In this document: one piece after another, positions 1 through 5,356 of the stretch
Numbering within the stretch: position 1 is the stretch's first letter
Layout of the letters: every line of letters starts with the position of its first letter
Assembly: GCA_029057255.1 (NCBI GenBank)
Contig: JAICZO010000112.1
Span: forward strand, 1 to 6,402
Length of the DNA stretch: 6,402 bases
Direction of reading: 5' to 3'
Origin: Muribaculaceae bacterium
Lineage (GTDB): Bacteria; Bacteroidota; Bacteroidia; Bacteroidales; Muribaculaceae
Translations under genes and position numbers: made by a program
The notes under the pieces: generated by a model
Database searches by the model: none
Seen by the model: the letters and a program-made list of their open reading frames with translations, nothing else
Told to the model about the DNA's origin: nothing

Positions 1-33
1 ATTTATATGTGTTTTATTTTATTTCTGAGTTGT

Positions 34-921
34 TTATCCGAGACGCTTGCGGTAGAACACGAAGTCGCGGCCGAGATATTTCTCTCTGACGACGGGGTTC
101 TCGGCAAGTTCTTCCGACGTGCCCTGGAAGAGTATCCGCCCCTCGAAGAGCAGGTATGCTCGGTCGGTGATGCGGAGGGTCTCCTGAGCGTTGTGGTCGG
201 TAATCAGGATGCCTATGTTCTTGTCCTTGAGTTTGTATACGATGCTCTGGATGTCTTCGACGGCAATAGGGTCAACGCCGGCGAAAGGCTCGTCGAGCAT
301 GATGAATGCCGGGTTGATGGCGAGGCAGCGGGCTATCTCGGTGCGTCGGCGCTCGCCGCCCGACAGCTGGTCGCCGAGGTTGCGGCGCACCTTCTGGAGT
401 CTGAACTCCGATATGAGGCTCTCGAGCTTGTCGCGCTGCTCTTCCTTGGTCATGCCTGTCATCTGCAGCACGGCGCGAATGTTGTCCTCGACGCTGAGCT
501 TGCGGAATACCGATGCTTCCTGAGCGAGGTATCCGATGCCGTTCTGCGCGCGTTTGTAGACGGGGTATTTGGTGATGTTGAGGTCGTTGAGGAAAATCTG
601 CCCTTCGTTAGGCTCTATCAGTCCGACAGTCATGTAGAATGTCGTGGTCTTGCCGGCACCGTTGGGCCCGAGCAGTCCTACAATCTCGCCTTGTGTGACG
701 TCGATCGATACGTGGTTGGCCACGGTGCGCTTGCCGTATTTCTTGACAAGGTTGTCGGTGCGGAGCACCATCGGCTTATTCTCGACGGTAATCTCCTCGG
801 TCAACCCCGAAGCGTCGGCCTCGACCCTGATGTCGGTCACTATGTCGGCGGCGGCAAAGGGGTCGGGGAGCACCGATGATGCTTCCTTGTCGTTATCGCG
901 GTGTCTTGCTATGAGCCCCAT
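34..921 (-). CDS. lptB: LptB-type ABC transporter ATP-binding protein (LPS export), with N-terminal extension
   Basis: ATPase subunit that, with LptFG, powers extraction of lipopolysaccharide from the inner membrane into the Lpt bridge; acts on the cytoplasmic face. Visible motifs in the 295-residue product: Walker A GPNGAGKTT (85-93), Q-loop YLAQEAS (Q134), ABC signature LSGGERRR (186-193), Walker B FIMLDEPF (206-213), D-loop GVDPIA, H-loop TDHN (H243), and a C-terminal KYLGRDF resembling the LptB YLGxxF ending. There are no membrane segments. The ABC domain begins at MVLRTDNLVKKYG, residue 51; usual LptB proteins are about 240-250 residues, so 50 residues are extra. I kept the upstream ATG because it sits 7 bp after the udk stop and the extension is open throughout, but an internal ATG at 771 would give a 245-residue protein of normal size. 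It is probably co-transcribed with udk. The family call is firm; the start is uncertain. Confidence 0.93.
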   Translation of the reverse strand: MGLIARHRDNDKEASSVLPDPFAAADIVTDIRVEADASGLTEEITVENKPMVLRTDNLVKKYGKRTVANHVSIDVTQGEIVGLLGPNGAGKTTTFYMTVGLIEPNEGQIFLNDLNITKYPVYKRAQNGIGYLAQEASVFRKLSVEDNIRAVLQMTGMTKEEQRDKLESLISEFRLQKVRRNLGDQLSGGERRRTEIARCLAINPAFIMLDEPFAGVDPIAVEDIQSIVYKLKDKNIGILITDHNAQETLRITDRAYLLFEGRILFQGTSEELAENPVVREKYLGRDFVFYRKRLG

Positions 922-928
922 GCGGTCG

Positions 929-1570
929 TCAGCACTGTGTTGTTACGCCGCGCATGCTGCCGTGGCGGAGGCGGCTTTCGATATAGTCGGTGAGCAGGTT
1001 GATTGCCACTATGTTGCTTCCGCCCTGGGGCACGATGAGGTCGGCGTGGCGCTTGCTCGGCTCGATGTACTGCATGTGCATGGGCTTGAGGATGTCCTGA
1101 TAGCGGTTTATCACAATCTCGGGTGTGCGCCCGCGCTCGATGCAGTCGCGTGCGATGACGCGGATGAGGCGGTCGTCGGGGTCGGCGTCGACAAAAACCT
1201 TGATGTCAAGCATGCTGCGCAGGGTGGGGTCTGTCAGCACGAGGATGCCTTCGACGATGACGACGTCGGAGGGTGTCACTTCGACAGTCTCCGGCTGGCG
1301 TGTACAGGTGAGGTACGAGTATGTGGGCATCTGTATTGTCTCGCCTTCTTTCAGGCGGCGCAGATGCTCGACAAGCAGTGACCACTCGATGGCGTCGGGC
1401 TCGTCGAAGTTGATTTTGCTGCGCTCTTCAGGCGGGATGTGACTCGAGTCCTTGTAGTAGGAGTCCTGCGGCATCACTGCCACTTCTCCTGCCGGGAGGC
1501 TGCTTATGATTTTGTTGACGACGGTGGTCTTGCCCGAACCGGTACCGCCTGCTATGCCTATTACTAACAT
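929..1570 (-). CDS. udk: Uridine kinase (uridine/cytidine monophosphokinase)
   Basis: Phosphorylates uridine and cytidine to UMP and CMP with ATP or GTP in the pyrimidine salvage pathway; cytoplasmic. The 213-residue product has the normal family length. Motifs: P-loop GGTGSGKTT (8-16), QDSYYKD (35-41), NFDEPDAIEW (54-63) with the substrate-side aspartate, PTYSY (82-86), IVEGIL (105-110), FVDADPDDRLIR (126-137), the lid-type RDCIERGR (141-148) and YIEPSKRHADLIVP (168-181), all characteristic of Udk rather than phosphoribulokinase or pantothenate kinase. The ATG at 1570 places the P-loop at the usual distance from the N-terminus. It lies 105 bp downstream of the ddl-like gene, with its own promoter candidate in that gap, and 7 bp upstream of lptB, so the two are probably one transcript. 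No functional link between uridine salvage and LPS export is implied beyond co-transcription. Confidence 0.96.
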   Translation of the reverse strand: MLVIGIAGGTGSGKTTVVNKIISSLPAGEVAVMPQDSYYKDSSHIPPEERSKINFDEPDAIEWSLLVEHLRRLKEGETIQMPTYSYLTCTRQPETVEVTPSDVVIVEGILVLTDPTLRSMLDIKVFVDADPDDRLIRVIARDCIERGRTPEIVINRYQDILKPMHMQYIEPSKRHADLIVPQGGSNIVAINLLTDYIESRLRHGSMRGVTTQC

Positions 1571-1613
1571 GCTTAATGAGGTTTTACGATATAAGGGTTG
1601 CTCTTCAATGGCA

Positions 1614-1645
1614 CGAAGTTACGAAAAAAATGCCGAACAGCCAAA
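1614..1645 (-). promoter_or_regulatory. Candidate Bacteroidota-type promoter for udk-lptB
   Basis: Read on the minus strand, TTTG (1645-1642) is followed by a 20-nt spacer and then TAACTTCG (1621-1614). This fits the Bacteroidota sigma-ABfr pattern TTTG-N19-21-TAnnTTTG with one mismatch in the -7 box. Transcription would begin near 1607, giving a 5' leader of roughly 35-40 nt before the udk ATG at 1570. The spacer contains a run of seven T. Placement in the largest gap of the minus-strand gene series supports it; there is no experimental evidence. Confidence 0.5.
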
Positions 1646-1661
1646 ACGGCGCCGGGCGCCC
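1624..1661 (-). terminator. Weak candidate intrinsic terminator downstream of the ddl-like gene
   Basis: About 15 nt past the ddl-like stop codon, the minus strand reads GGCG, a five-base loop CCCGG, CGCC, then GTTTT. A second short stem GCCG/CGGC follows and is trailed by ATTTTTTT (ending at 1624). Stems are only 4 bp, although all G:C, so this may only attenuate. The same DNA contains two overlapping palindromes, CGGCGCCG (1647-1654) and CGGGCGCCCG (1653-1662), and overlaps the udk promoter candidate. Confidence 0.3.
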
Positions 1662-1675
1662 GCAACTGTGTCGTG

Positions 1676-2863
1676 TTATTTCACTCCTTTGGCGCCTTTC
1701 ACTCCTTTGGTGCCTCCGCCGAGGGCGAAGATGTTGGCGTCGTAGCTGACCGTCTTCGAGTCCTGCTCGCGCTTGCGCTTGAAGGCGAGGCGGACGAGGT
1801 TGTCCATGAGTTCGTCGAAGCGCAGTCCTGCTGCCTCCCAGAGGTAGAAGGAGAGCGAGCCGGGTATGGTGTTTATTTCGTTGACGTAGATGCGGCGGGT
1901 GACGGCGTCGATCATCATGTCGACGCGGCTGACGCCGTGGCACGACAGCACGCGGAATGTCTCGCCGGCGAGGTGGCGTATCTGCTCGGTCTCGTCGGCG
2001 GGCAGGTCGGCGGGTATGCGCTTCTGAGCTGCGTGCATGCCGCGGTTGTCCTTGCTTCCGCCCATGTATTTGTCGGTGTATGACAGAATCTCGCCGCTCT
2101 TGATAGGCTCTTCGAGCACCGAAGTGCGGTATTCGTCGCAGTCGCCGAGCACCGAGCAGTTGATTTCCTGCAGGTTCTCGACCATGTCCTCGACGATGAT
2201 GCGGGTTGAGTAGCGTCGTGCGTCGTCGACACGCTCGAGGAGCTGCTCGCGGTTCTCGGCGCGGCCGATGCCGACGCTCGAGCCGAGGTTGGCGGGCTTG
2301 ACGATGACGGGGTATCCGATTTTCGACTCTATCTTGGCGATGAGGTTGTCGCGGTCGGCAAACCACTGCTTGTCGGTGAACCATACATAGTCTACCACGG
2401 GTATGCCGTCGGCCTGGAGTATCATCTTCATAGTGATTTTGTCCATGCCGTTAGCCGATGCGAGAGTGTTGCAGCCGGCGTAGGGTATGCCTATGGTCTC
2501 GAGGACGCCCTCGAAGATGCCGTCCTCGCCGTTTGAGCCGTGGAGCACGGGTATCACCACGTCGAGAGTGGCGGCCACGTCTGAGCCGAAGAGTTTCTTA
2601 GCGGCCTTGTAGAGGGTGTAGTCGCCGTAGACGGGCTTCATGTATACTTCGGTGCACTGGCGGAGCAGAGCGGGTATGTCGCGGTAGTTCTTGACATCGG
2701 TAAGGGCGTCGCCGGTATACCAGCGGCCCTGCTTGGTGATGTATACGGGCACGACGTCGTATTTGTCGCGGTTGATGGCGGCCATTGCCTGGTTGGCGGA
2801 TATTACGGAAATCTCGTGTTCGGTGGAGCGGCCTCCGAAGAATACTCCTATGGTGGTTTTCAT
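1676..2863 (-). CDS. ddl: D-alanine--D-alanine ligase family protein (ATP-grasp), divergent subfamily
   Basis: An ATP-grasp ligase that by homology joins two D-alanines, or similar D-amino acids, using ATP; cytoplasmic. In the 395-residue product: N-terminal GGRSTEHEISV (10-20, E15 matching E. coli DdlB E15), HGSNGEDG (108-115), ASANGMDK (135-142), KPANLGSSVG (189-198, K189 and S195 matching K144 and S150), SYTDKY (261-266, Y266 matching Y216), and metal ligands D315, E329 and N331 in RVDMM and NEIN. The E-S-Y triad is intact, which argues against a VanA-like D-Ala-D-Lac enzyme. Odd features: the omega loop between DKY and PADL is about 17 residues, longer than usual; the substrate loop reads PGSLSFYLWE rather than the PGMTSHSLVP of E. 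coli DdlB; and a Lys-rich tail carries a tandem repeat. Family members are commonly 300-370 residues. The ATG at 2863 is 12 bp after the MurF-like stop, so the two are one operon. The family is certain; the exact product of the reaction is not. Confidence 0.93.
   Translation of the reverse strand: MKTTIGVFFGGRSTEHEISVISANQAMAAINRDKYDVVPVYITKQGRWYTGDALTDVKNYRDIPALLRQCTEVYMKPVYGDYTLYKAAKKLFGSDVAATLDVVIPVLHGSNGEDGIFEGVLETIGIPYAGCNTLASANGMDKITMKMILQADGIPVVDYVWFTDKQWFADRDNLIAKIESKIGYPVIVKPANLGSSVGIGRAENREQLLERVDDARRYSTRIIVEDMVENLQEINCSVLGDCDEYRTSVLEEPIKSGEILSYTDKYMGGSKDNRGMHAAQKRIPADLPADETEQIRHLAGETFRVLSCHGVSRVDMMIDAVTRRIYVNEINTIPGSLSFYLWEAAGLRFDELMDNLVRLAFKRKREQDSKTVSYDANIFALGGGTKGVKGAKGVK
1679..1714 (-). 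repeat. 18-bp tandem duplication at the 3' end of the ddl-like gene
   Basis: Two adjacent 18-bp units, 1679-1696 and 1697-1714, differ at a single base (C at 1693 versus T at 1711). In frame they encode GTKGVK followed by GAKGVK, the last twelve residues before the stop. The near-identity suggests a recent slippage duplication that lengthened a basic, probably disordered tail outside the ATP-grasp fold. Confidence 0.85.
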
Positions 2864-2875
2864 ATTGTCGGTTTT

Positions 2876-4462
2876 CTATTTGAATGTATCCGGAAGATCG
2901 TTTTCATAAAGTACTGTGTCGCCGGGCGCTGCCATTGATGTGAGCAGAGCCTGCGCCTGGGCGAAGCTGTCGACGGGGCGTATGGTCTCGGGGTTCATGC
3001 CGCCGTCCTTGAGGCCGTCGACGATGGCGTCGCGGTTGTAGCGGCCTACGACGATGGCTATGTCGCAGCAGGATGCTGCCTTGAGGCCGAAGCGGCGGTT
3101 GAGCTCGTACTGCTCGTCGCCAAGCTCTATCATGCCCGGTGTGATGAGGAAGCGGCGGCCGGGCGTCATGGAGGCGAGAACGTCGAGAGCCATCGCCGAG
3201 CCTACGGGGTTGCTGTTGAAGGCGTCGTCGATGATGGTGAGTCCGCCGGGGACGCGGCGTATGCTCATGCGGTGCTCGACCTGCTCGATTTTCTCGACGG
3301 CGTAGCGTATCTCGGCGTCGGTCACGCCCATGTTCCGGGCGATGGCGACGGCGGCCAGCAGGTTGGAGATGTTGCACTCGCCGACAAGGTGTGTGTATAG
3401 CTCGAGGCTGTGGCCGTCGGCGGTGCGCACCACCTTGAAGCGTGTGCCCGCGGGCGAGTACTCGATGTCGGTGGCGATGTAGTCGGCGCCGTCGGTGTTC
3501 TTGACGGCGTAGCGCAGGCAGCGCACGTGCGACACGCTGCGGGCGGCGACAGGCTCGAAGTCGTTGTTGACCACGGCGAGGCCGTCGGCGGGCAGCGAGT
3601 CTACGAGCTCGAACTTGGTCGAGCATACGTTGTCAATAGTCTTGAACGACTCGAGGTGCTGGGGGCCTACGGCGGTGACGATGCCTGCCGAGGGATGCAC
3701 CAGGTCGCATATCTCCTTGATGTCGCCGACCTGTTTGGCTCCCATCTCGACGACAAACACTTCGTGATAGGGCTTGAGCATCTCGCGTATGGTGCGCACC
3801 ACACCGAGGGTGGTGTTGTAGCTGCCCGGTGTCATGAGGGTCTCGTAGTGCTCCGAGAGTATGCGGTAGAGGTAGTGCTTGGTCGTGGTCTTGCCGTAGC
3901 TGCCTGTCACGCCGACGATTTTCAGCCCGGGCATCGAGGCGAGGATGCGGGCGGCGTCGTTGTAGTAGCGGCGTGTTATGCGGTTCTCGACGGGCGTGAG
4001 CACGAAGTTGGCGGCGAGGATGAGGATGTGCGACATGCAGTAGGCGCCGGTGAGTGTCAGCGCTGCGGCGAAGATGCACTCGCCGGGGAAGAGCAGCATG
4101 GCTATGCCTGCCGCGATGGCGGCAATGACGAGCGCGGTGATGTAGATGCGCCTTGCACGCATGGTCATCACCAGCGGCTTCTTGTATTTGCGGCGGAAGA
4201 GGCTCAATCCGCACAGGAGTCCGAAGGCGGTGGTGAGCGCTGCCGAGAATGTGTGCGGCGCGAAGGGCGTCAGGGCGATGAAGAATACTATGATGCCGCA
4301 AAGACGCCAGCCTGATGTCGTGTCGTGCGACTCGGCGAGCCAGCGGCGGTAGCGCTCGGGGCGGTAGCTGTTCTGCTGGAACATCATCAGGCAGCGCCTT
4401 AGCTCGGTGCCGAGGCAGAAGAGCGCCGCCAAGGCAGCCGCTATGTATATTGTAGGTGCCAT
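2876..4462 (-). CDS. MurF-like Mur ligase with N-terminal transmembrane domain
   Basis: Canonical MurF adds D-Ala-D-Ala to UDP-MurNAc-tripeptide with ATP. This 528-residue protein keeps the Mur central ATPase domain and C-terminal domain: P-loop GVTGSYGKTTTK (184-195), GSYNTTLGV (213-221), VEMGA (238-242), QHLESF (268-273), STKFEL (281-286, K283 at the carbamylated-lysine position), NISNLLAA (364-371), DDAFNSNP (412-419, MurF DDSYNAN) and GMIELGDE (443-450). Its first 155 or so residues are not the MurF UDP-binding domain but hydrophobic helices at about 3-18, 53-68, 72-88, 106-125 and 129-154, making it an inner-membrane protein with a cytoplasmic catalytic half. Other departures: GECN where E. 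coli MurF has GRHN, and a C-terminus ENDLPDTF where MurF has KGSRSAAME. It lies 15 bp after the hydrolase and 12 bp before the ddl-like gene. Homology tools would probably label it murF. I leave the symbol blank because the substrate-binding domain is missing; a membrane-anchored acceptor is my inference. Confidence 0.9.
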   Translation of the reverse strand: MAPTIYIAAALAALFCLGTELRRCLMMFQQNSYRPERYRRWLAESHDTTSGWRLCGIIVFFIALTPFAPHTFSAALTTAFGLLCGLSLFRRKYKKPLVMTMRARRIYITALVIAAIAAGIAMLLFPGECIFAAALTLTGAYCMSHILILAANFVLTPVENRITRRYYNDAARILASMPGLKIVGVTGSYGKTTTKHYLYRILSEHYETLMTPGSYNTTLGVVRTIREMLKPYHEVFVVEMGAKQVGDIKEICDLVHPSAGIVTAVGPQHLESFKTIDNVCSTKFELVDSLPADGLAVVNNDFEPVAARSVSHVRCLRYAVKNTDGADYIATDIEYSPAGTRFKVVRTADGHSLELYTHLVGECNISNLLAAVAIARNMGVTDAEIRYAVEKIEQVEHRMSIRRVPGGLTIIDDAFNSNPVGSAMALDVLASMTPGRRFLITPGMIELGDEQYELNRRFGLKAASCCDIAIVVGRYNRDAIVDGLKDGGMNPETIRPVDSFAQAQALLTSMAAPGDTVLYENDLPDTFK

Positions 4463-4477
4463 TATATATCTATGGTG

Positions 4478-5248
4478 TTATTCTGGTTTGAGGAAACTTT
4501 TTATGACGGCGGCAGTCTGTGCCGGACGGTCGAGGAAGGAGTAGTGCCCGGCCTCGGGGTAGCTCACAAGGCCGGCGTCGGGGATAAGGCGCTCCATGAT
4601 GCGGGCGTCGCGCATGGGTGTGGCGGTGTCTTTCTCGCCCCATATCAGCAGTGCGGGAGCTTTGATCGACGGCAGCAGTCCGGTGAGGTCTTCGTTGACG
4701 ACGCGGCTCATGATGGCGCGCATCTTCGGCGAGGCCTGGCGGTAGTCTGATGAGCCGGCTTTGCCGCGCATGCGGTCGATGGCCTCGTTGCCGCGGCTCT
4801 TGCCGAGCAGCAGGGGGAGAATCTTCTTGGCGGCCTTGAAGGTGTAGACCTTGACGTAGTAGCGCAGCGGGCGGCGGGGCTTTATGCCGGCGGCGTCGAC
4901 GAGTATCACCTTCGATGTCTTGTTGCGGGAGGCGAACATGATGGCGATGCGGCCGCCGAAGGAGTGCCCAATGAGCACCGGGTCGGCGATGCCGAGACGC
5001 CGGCAGAACTCCTCGATAAACTGCGTGTAGCGGTCCACACCCCATACGTCGGCCGGCTCGGTTGAGGCTCCGAAGCCGGGAAGGTCGAGATTGTAGACCG
5101 TTGTCGCCGAGCCGGCTGCGGCCTGTGCGAGCACGGCGACGGTCGAGGCCTTGCAGCCCCATCCGTGCATGACAATCACAGGCTGCTGTCCGCAGCCCTC
5201 GATGTCGTAGCGCATGTTCACGCCATCTATTTCTATGGTCTTTTCCAT
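4478..5248 (-). CDS. Alpha/beta hydrolase fold protein
   Basis: A serine hydrolase of unknown substrate; no signal peptide or membrane helix, so cytoplasmic. From the ATG at 5248 (MEKTIEIDG) the product is 256 residues, typical for a single-domain alpha/beta hydrolase. Visible elements: HGWG (28-31) forming the oxyanion hole, DLPGFGAS (55-62), nucleophile elbow GHSFGG (94-99, Ser96), acid in WGEKDTATP (Asp207) and catalytic histidine in AGHYSF (His235), so the triad is complete. The segment of about 125-190 between strands is rich in basic and hydrophobic residues and fits a lid domain. A longer frame begins with TTG at 5281, but that start lies upstream of the putative -7 box, so I reject it. 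First gene of the operon with the MurF-like and Ddl-like ligases, which suggests an esterase or peptidase acting on their product or a precursor. It could instead be an ordinary carboxylesterase or a MenH-like enzyme; the sequence does not decide. Confidence 0.9.
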   Translation of the reverse strand: MEKTIEIDGVNMRYDIEGCGQQPVIVMHGWGCKASTVAVLAQAAAGSATTVYNLDLPGFGASTEPADVWGVDRYTQFIEEFCRRLGIADPVLIGHSFGGRIAIMFASRNKTSKVILVDAAGIKPRRPLRYYVKVYTFKAAKKILPLLLGKSRGNEAIDRMRGKAGSSDYRQASPKMRAIMSRVVNEDLTGLLPSIKAPALLIWGEKDTATPMRDARIMERLIPDAGLVSYPEAGHYSFLDRPAQTAAVIKSFLKPE

Positions 5249-5268
5249 CGTATGGTGTAAAAATCTCA

Positions 5269-5300
5269 CAAAATTAGTCAATCATCGCGGACTGACGAAA
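5269..5300 (-). promoter_or_regulatory. Candidate promoter for the hydrolase / MurF-like / ddl-like operon
   Basis: On the minus strand, TAATTTTG (5276-5269) matches the Bacteroidota -7 consensus TAnnTTTG exactly. TTTC (5300-5297) stands 20 nt upstream of it in the -33 position, one base off TTTG. Transcription would start near 5261, leaving a leader of about 13 nt before the ATG at 5248. This supports 5248 over the upstream TTG as the start. Confidence 0.55.
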
Positions 5301-5320
5301 AGTTTTCTCAAAAAAAACGC

Positions 5321-5328
5321 TAACTTTG
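5321..5328 (+). promoter_or_regulatory. Candidate -7 promoter box for rlmD
   Basis: TAACTTTG matches TAnnTTTG exactly and lies 28 bp before the GTG start of the methyltransferase gene, with an AT-rich leader between. No good TTTG is found 19-21 nt upstream (that region is A-rich), so the -33 half is weak or absent. It diverges from the hydrolase promoter, the two -7 boxes being 44 bp apart. Confidence 0.5.
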
Positions 5329-5356
5329 CAGCCACTTATAATAAATAGTATAAGCA

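Noticed and set aside
1..33. Terminator after lptB
   Set aside because: The AT-rich left edge shows no inverted repeat, and too little sequence is available to judge.
7..879. Plus-strand open frame of 290 codons across the lptB gene
   Set aside because: Exactly antisense to a clear ABC ATPase; its translation has no recognisable motif and reflects the GC-rich third positions of the real gene.
644..1381. Plus-strand open frame of 245 codons spanning lptB and udk
   Set aside because: Runs across the junction of two well-supported minus-strand genes with no domain, promoter or plausible start context of its own.
1676..2863. Vancomycin-resistance-type (VanA/VanB-like) D-Ala-D-Lac ligase
   Set aside because: The omega-loop DKY tyrosine and NLGSSVG serine of ordinary Ddl are present, and there are no vanH, vanX or vanRS genes nearby.
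3410..4315. Plus-strand open frame of 301 codons inside the MurF-like gene
   Set aside because: Low-complexity His/Val/Gly/Glu-rich composition typical of an antisense shadow; the minus strand encodes conserved Mur ligase motifs throughout.
4470..5162. Minus-strand frames inside the hydrolase gene (230 and 89 codons) rich in Arg and Pro
   Set aside because: Out-of-frame shadows of the hydrolase, whose own frame carries a complete catalytic triad.
5249..5281. TTG start at 5281 giving the hydrolase eleven extra residues
   Set aside because: The alternative start lies upstream of the exact -7 box at 5276-5269, and the conserved fold begins after the ATG at 5248.
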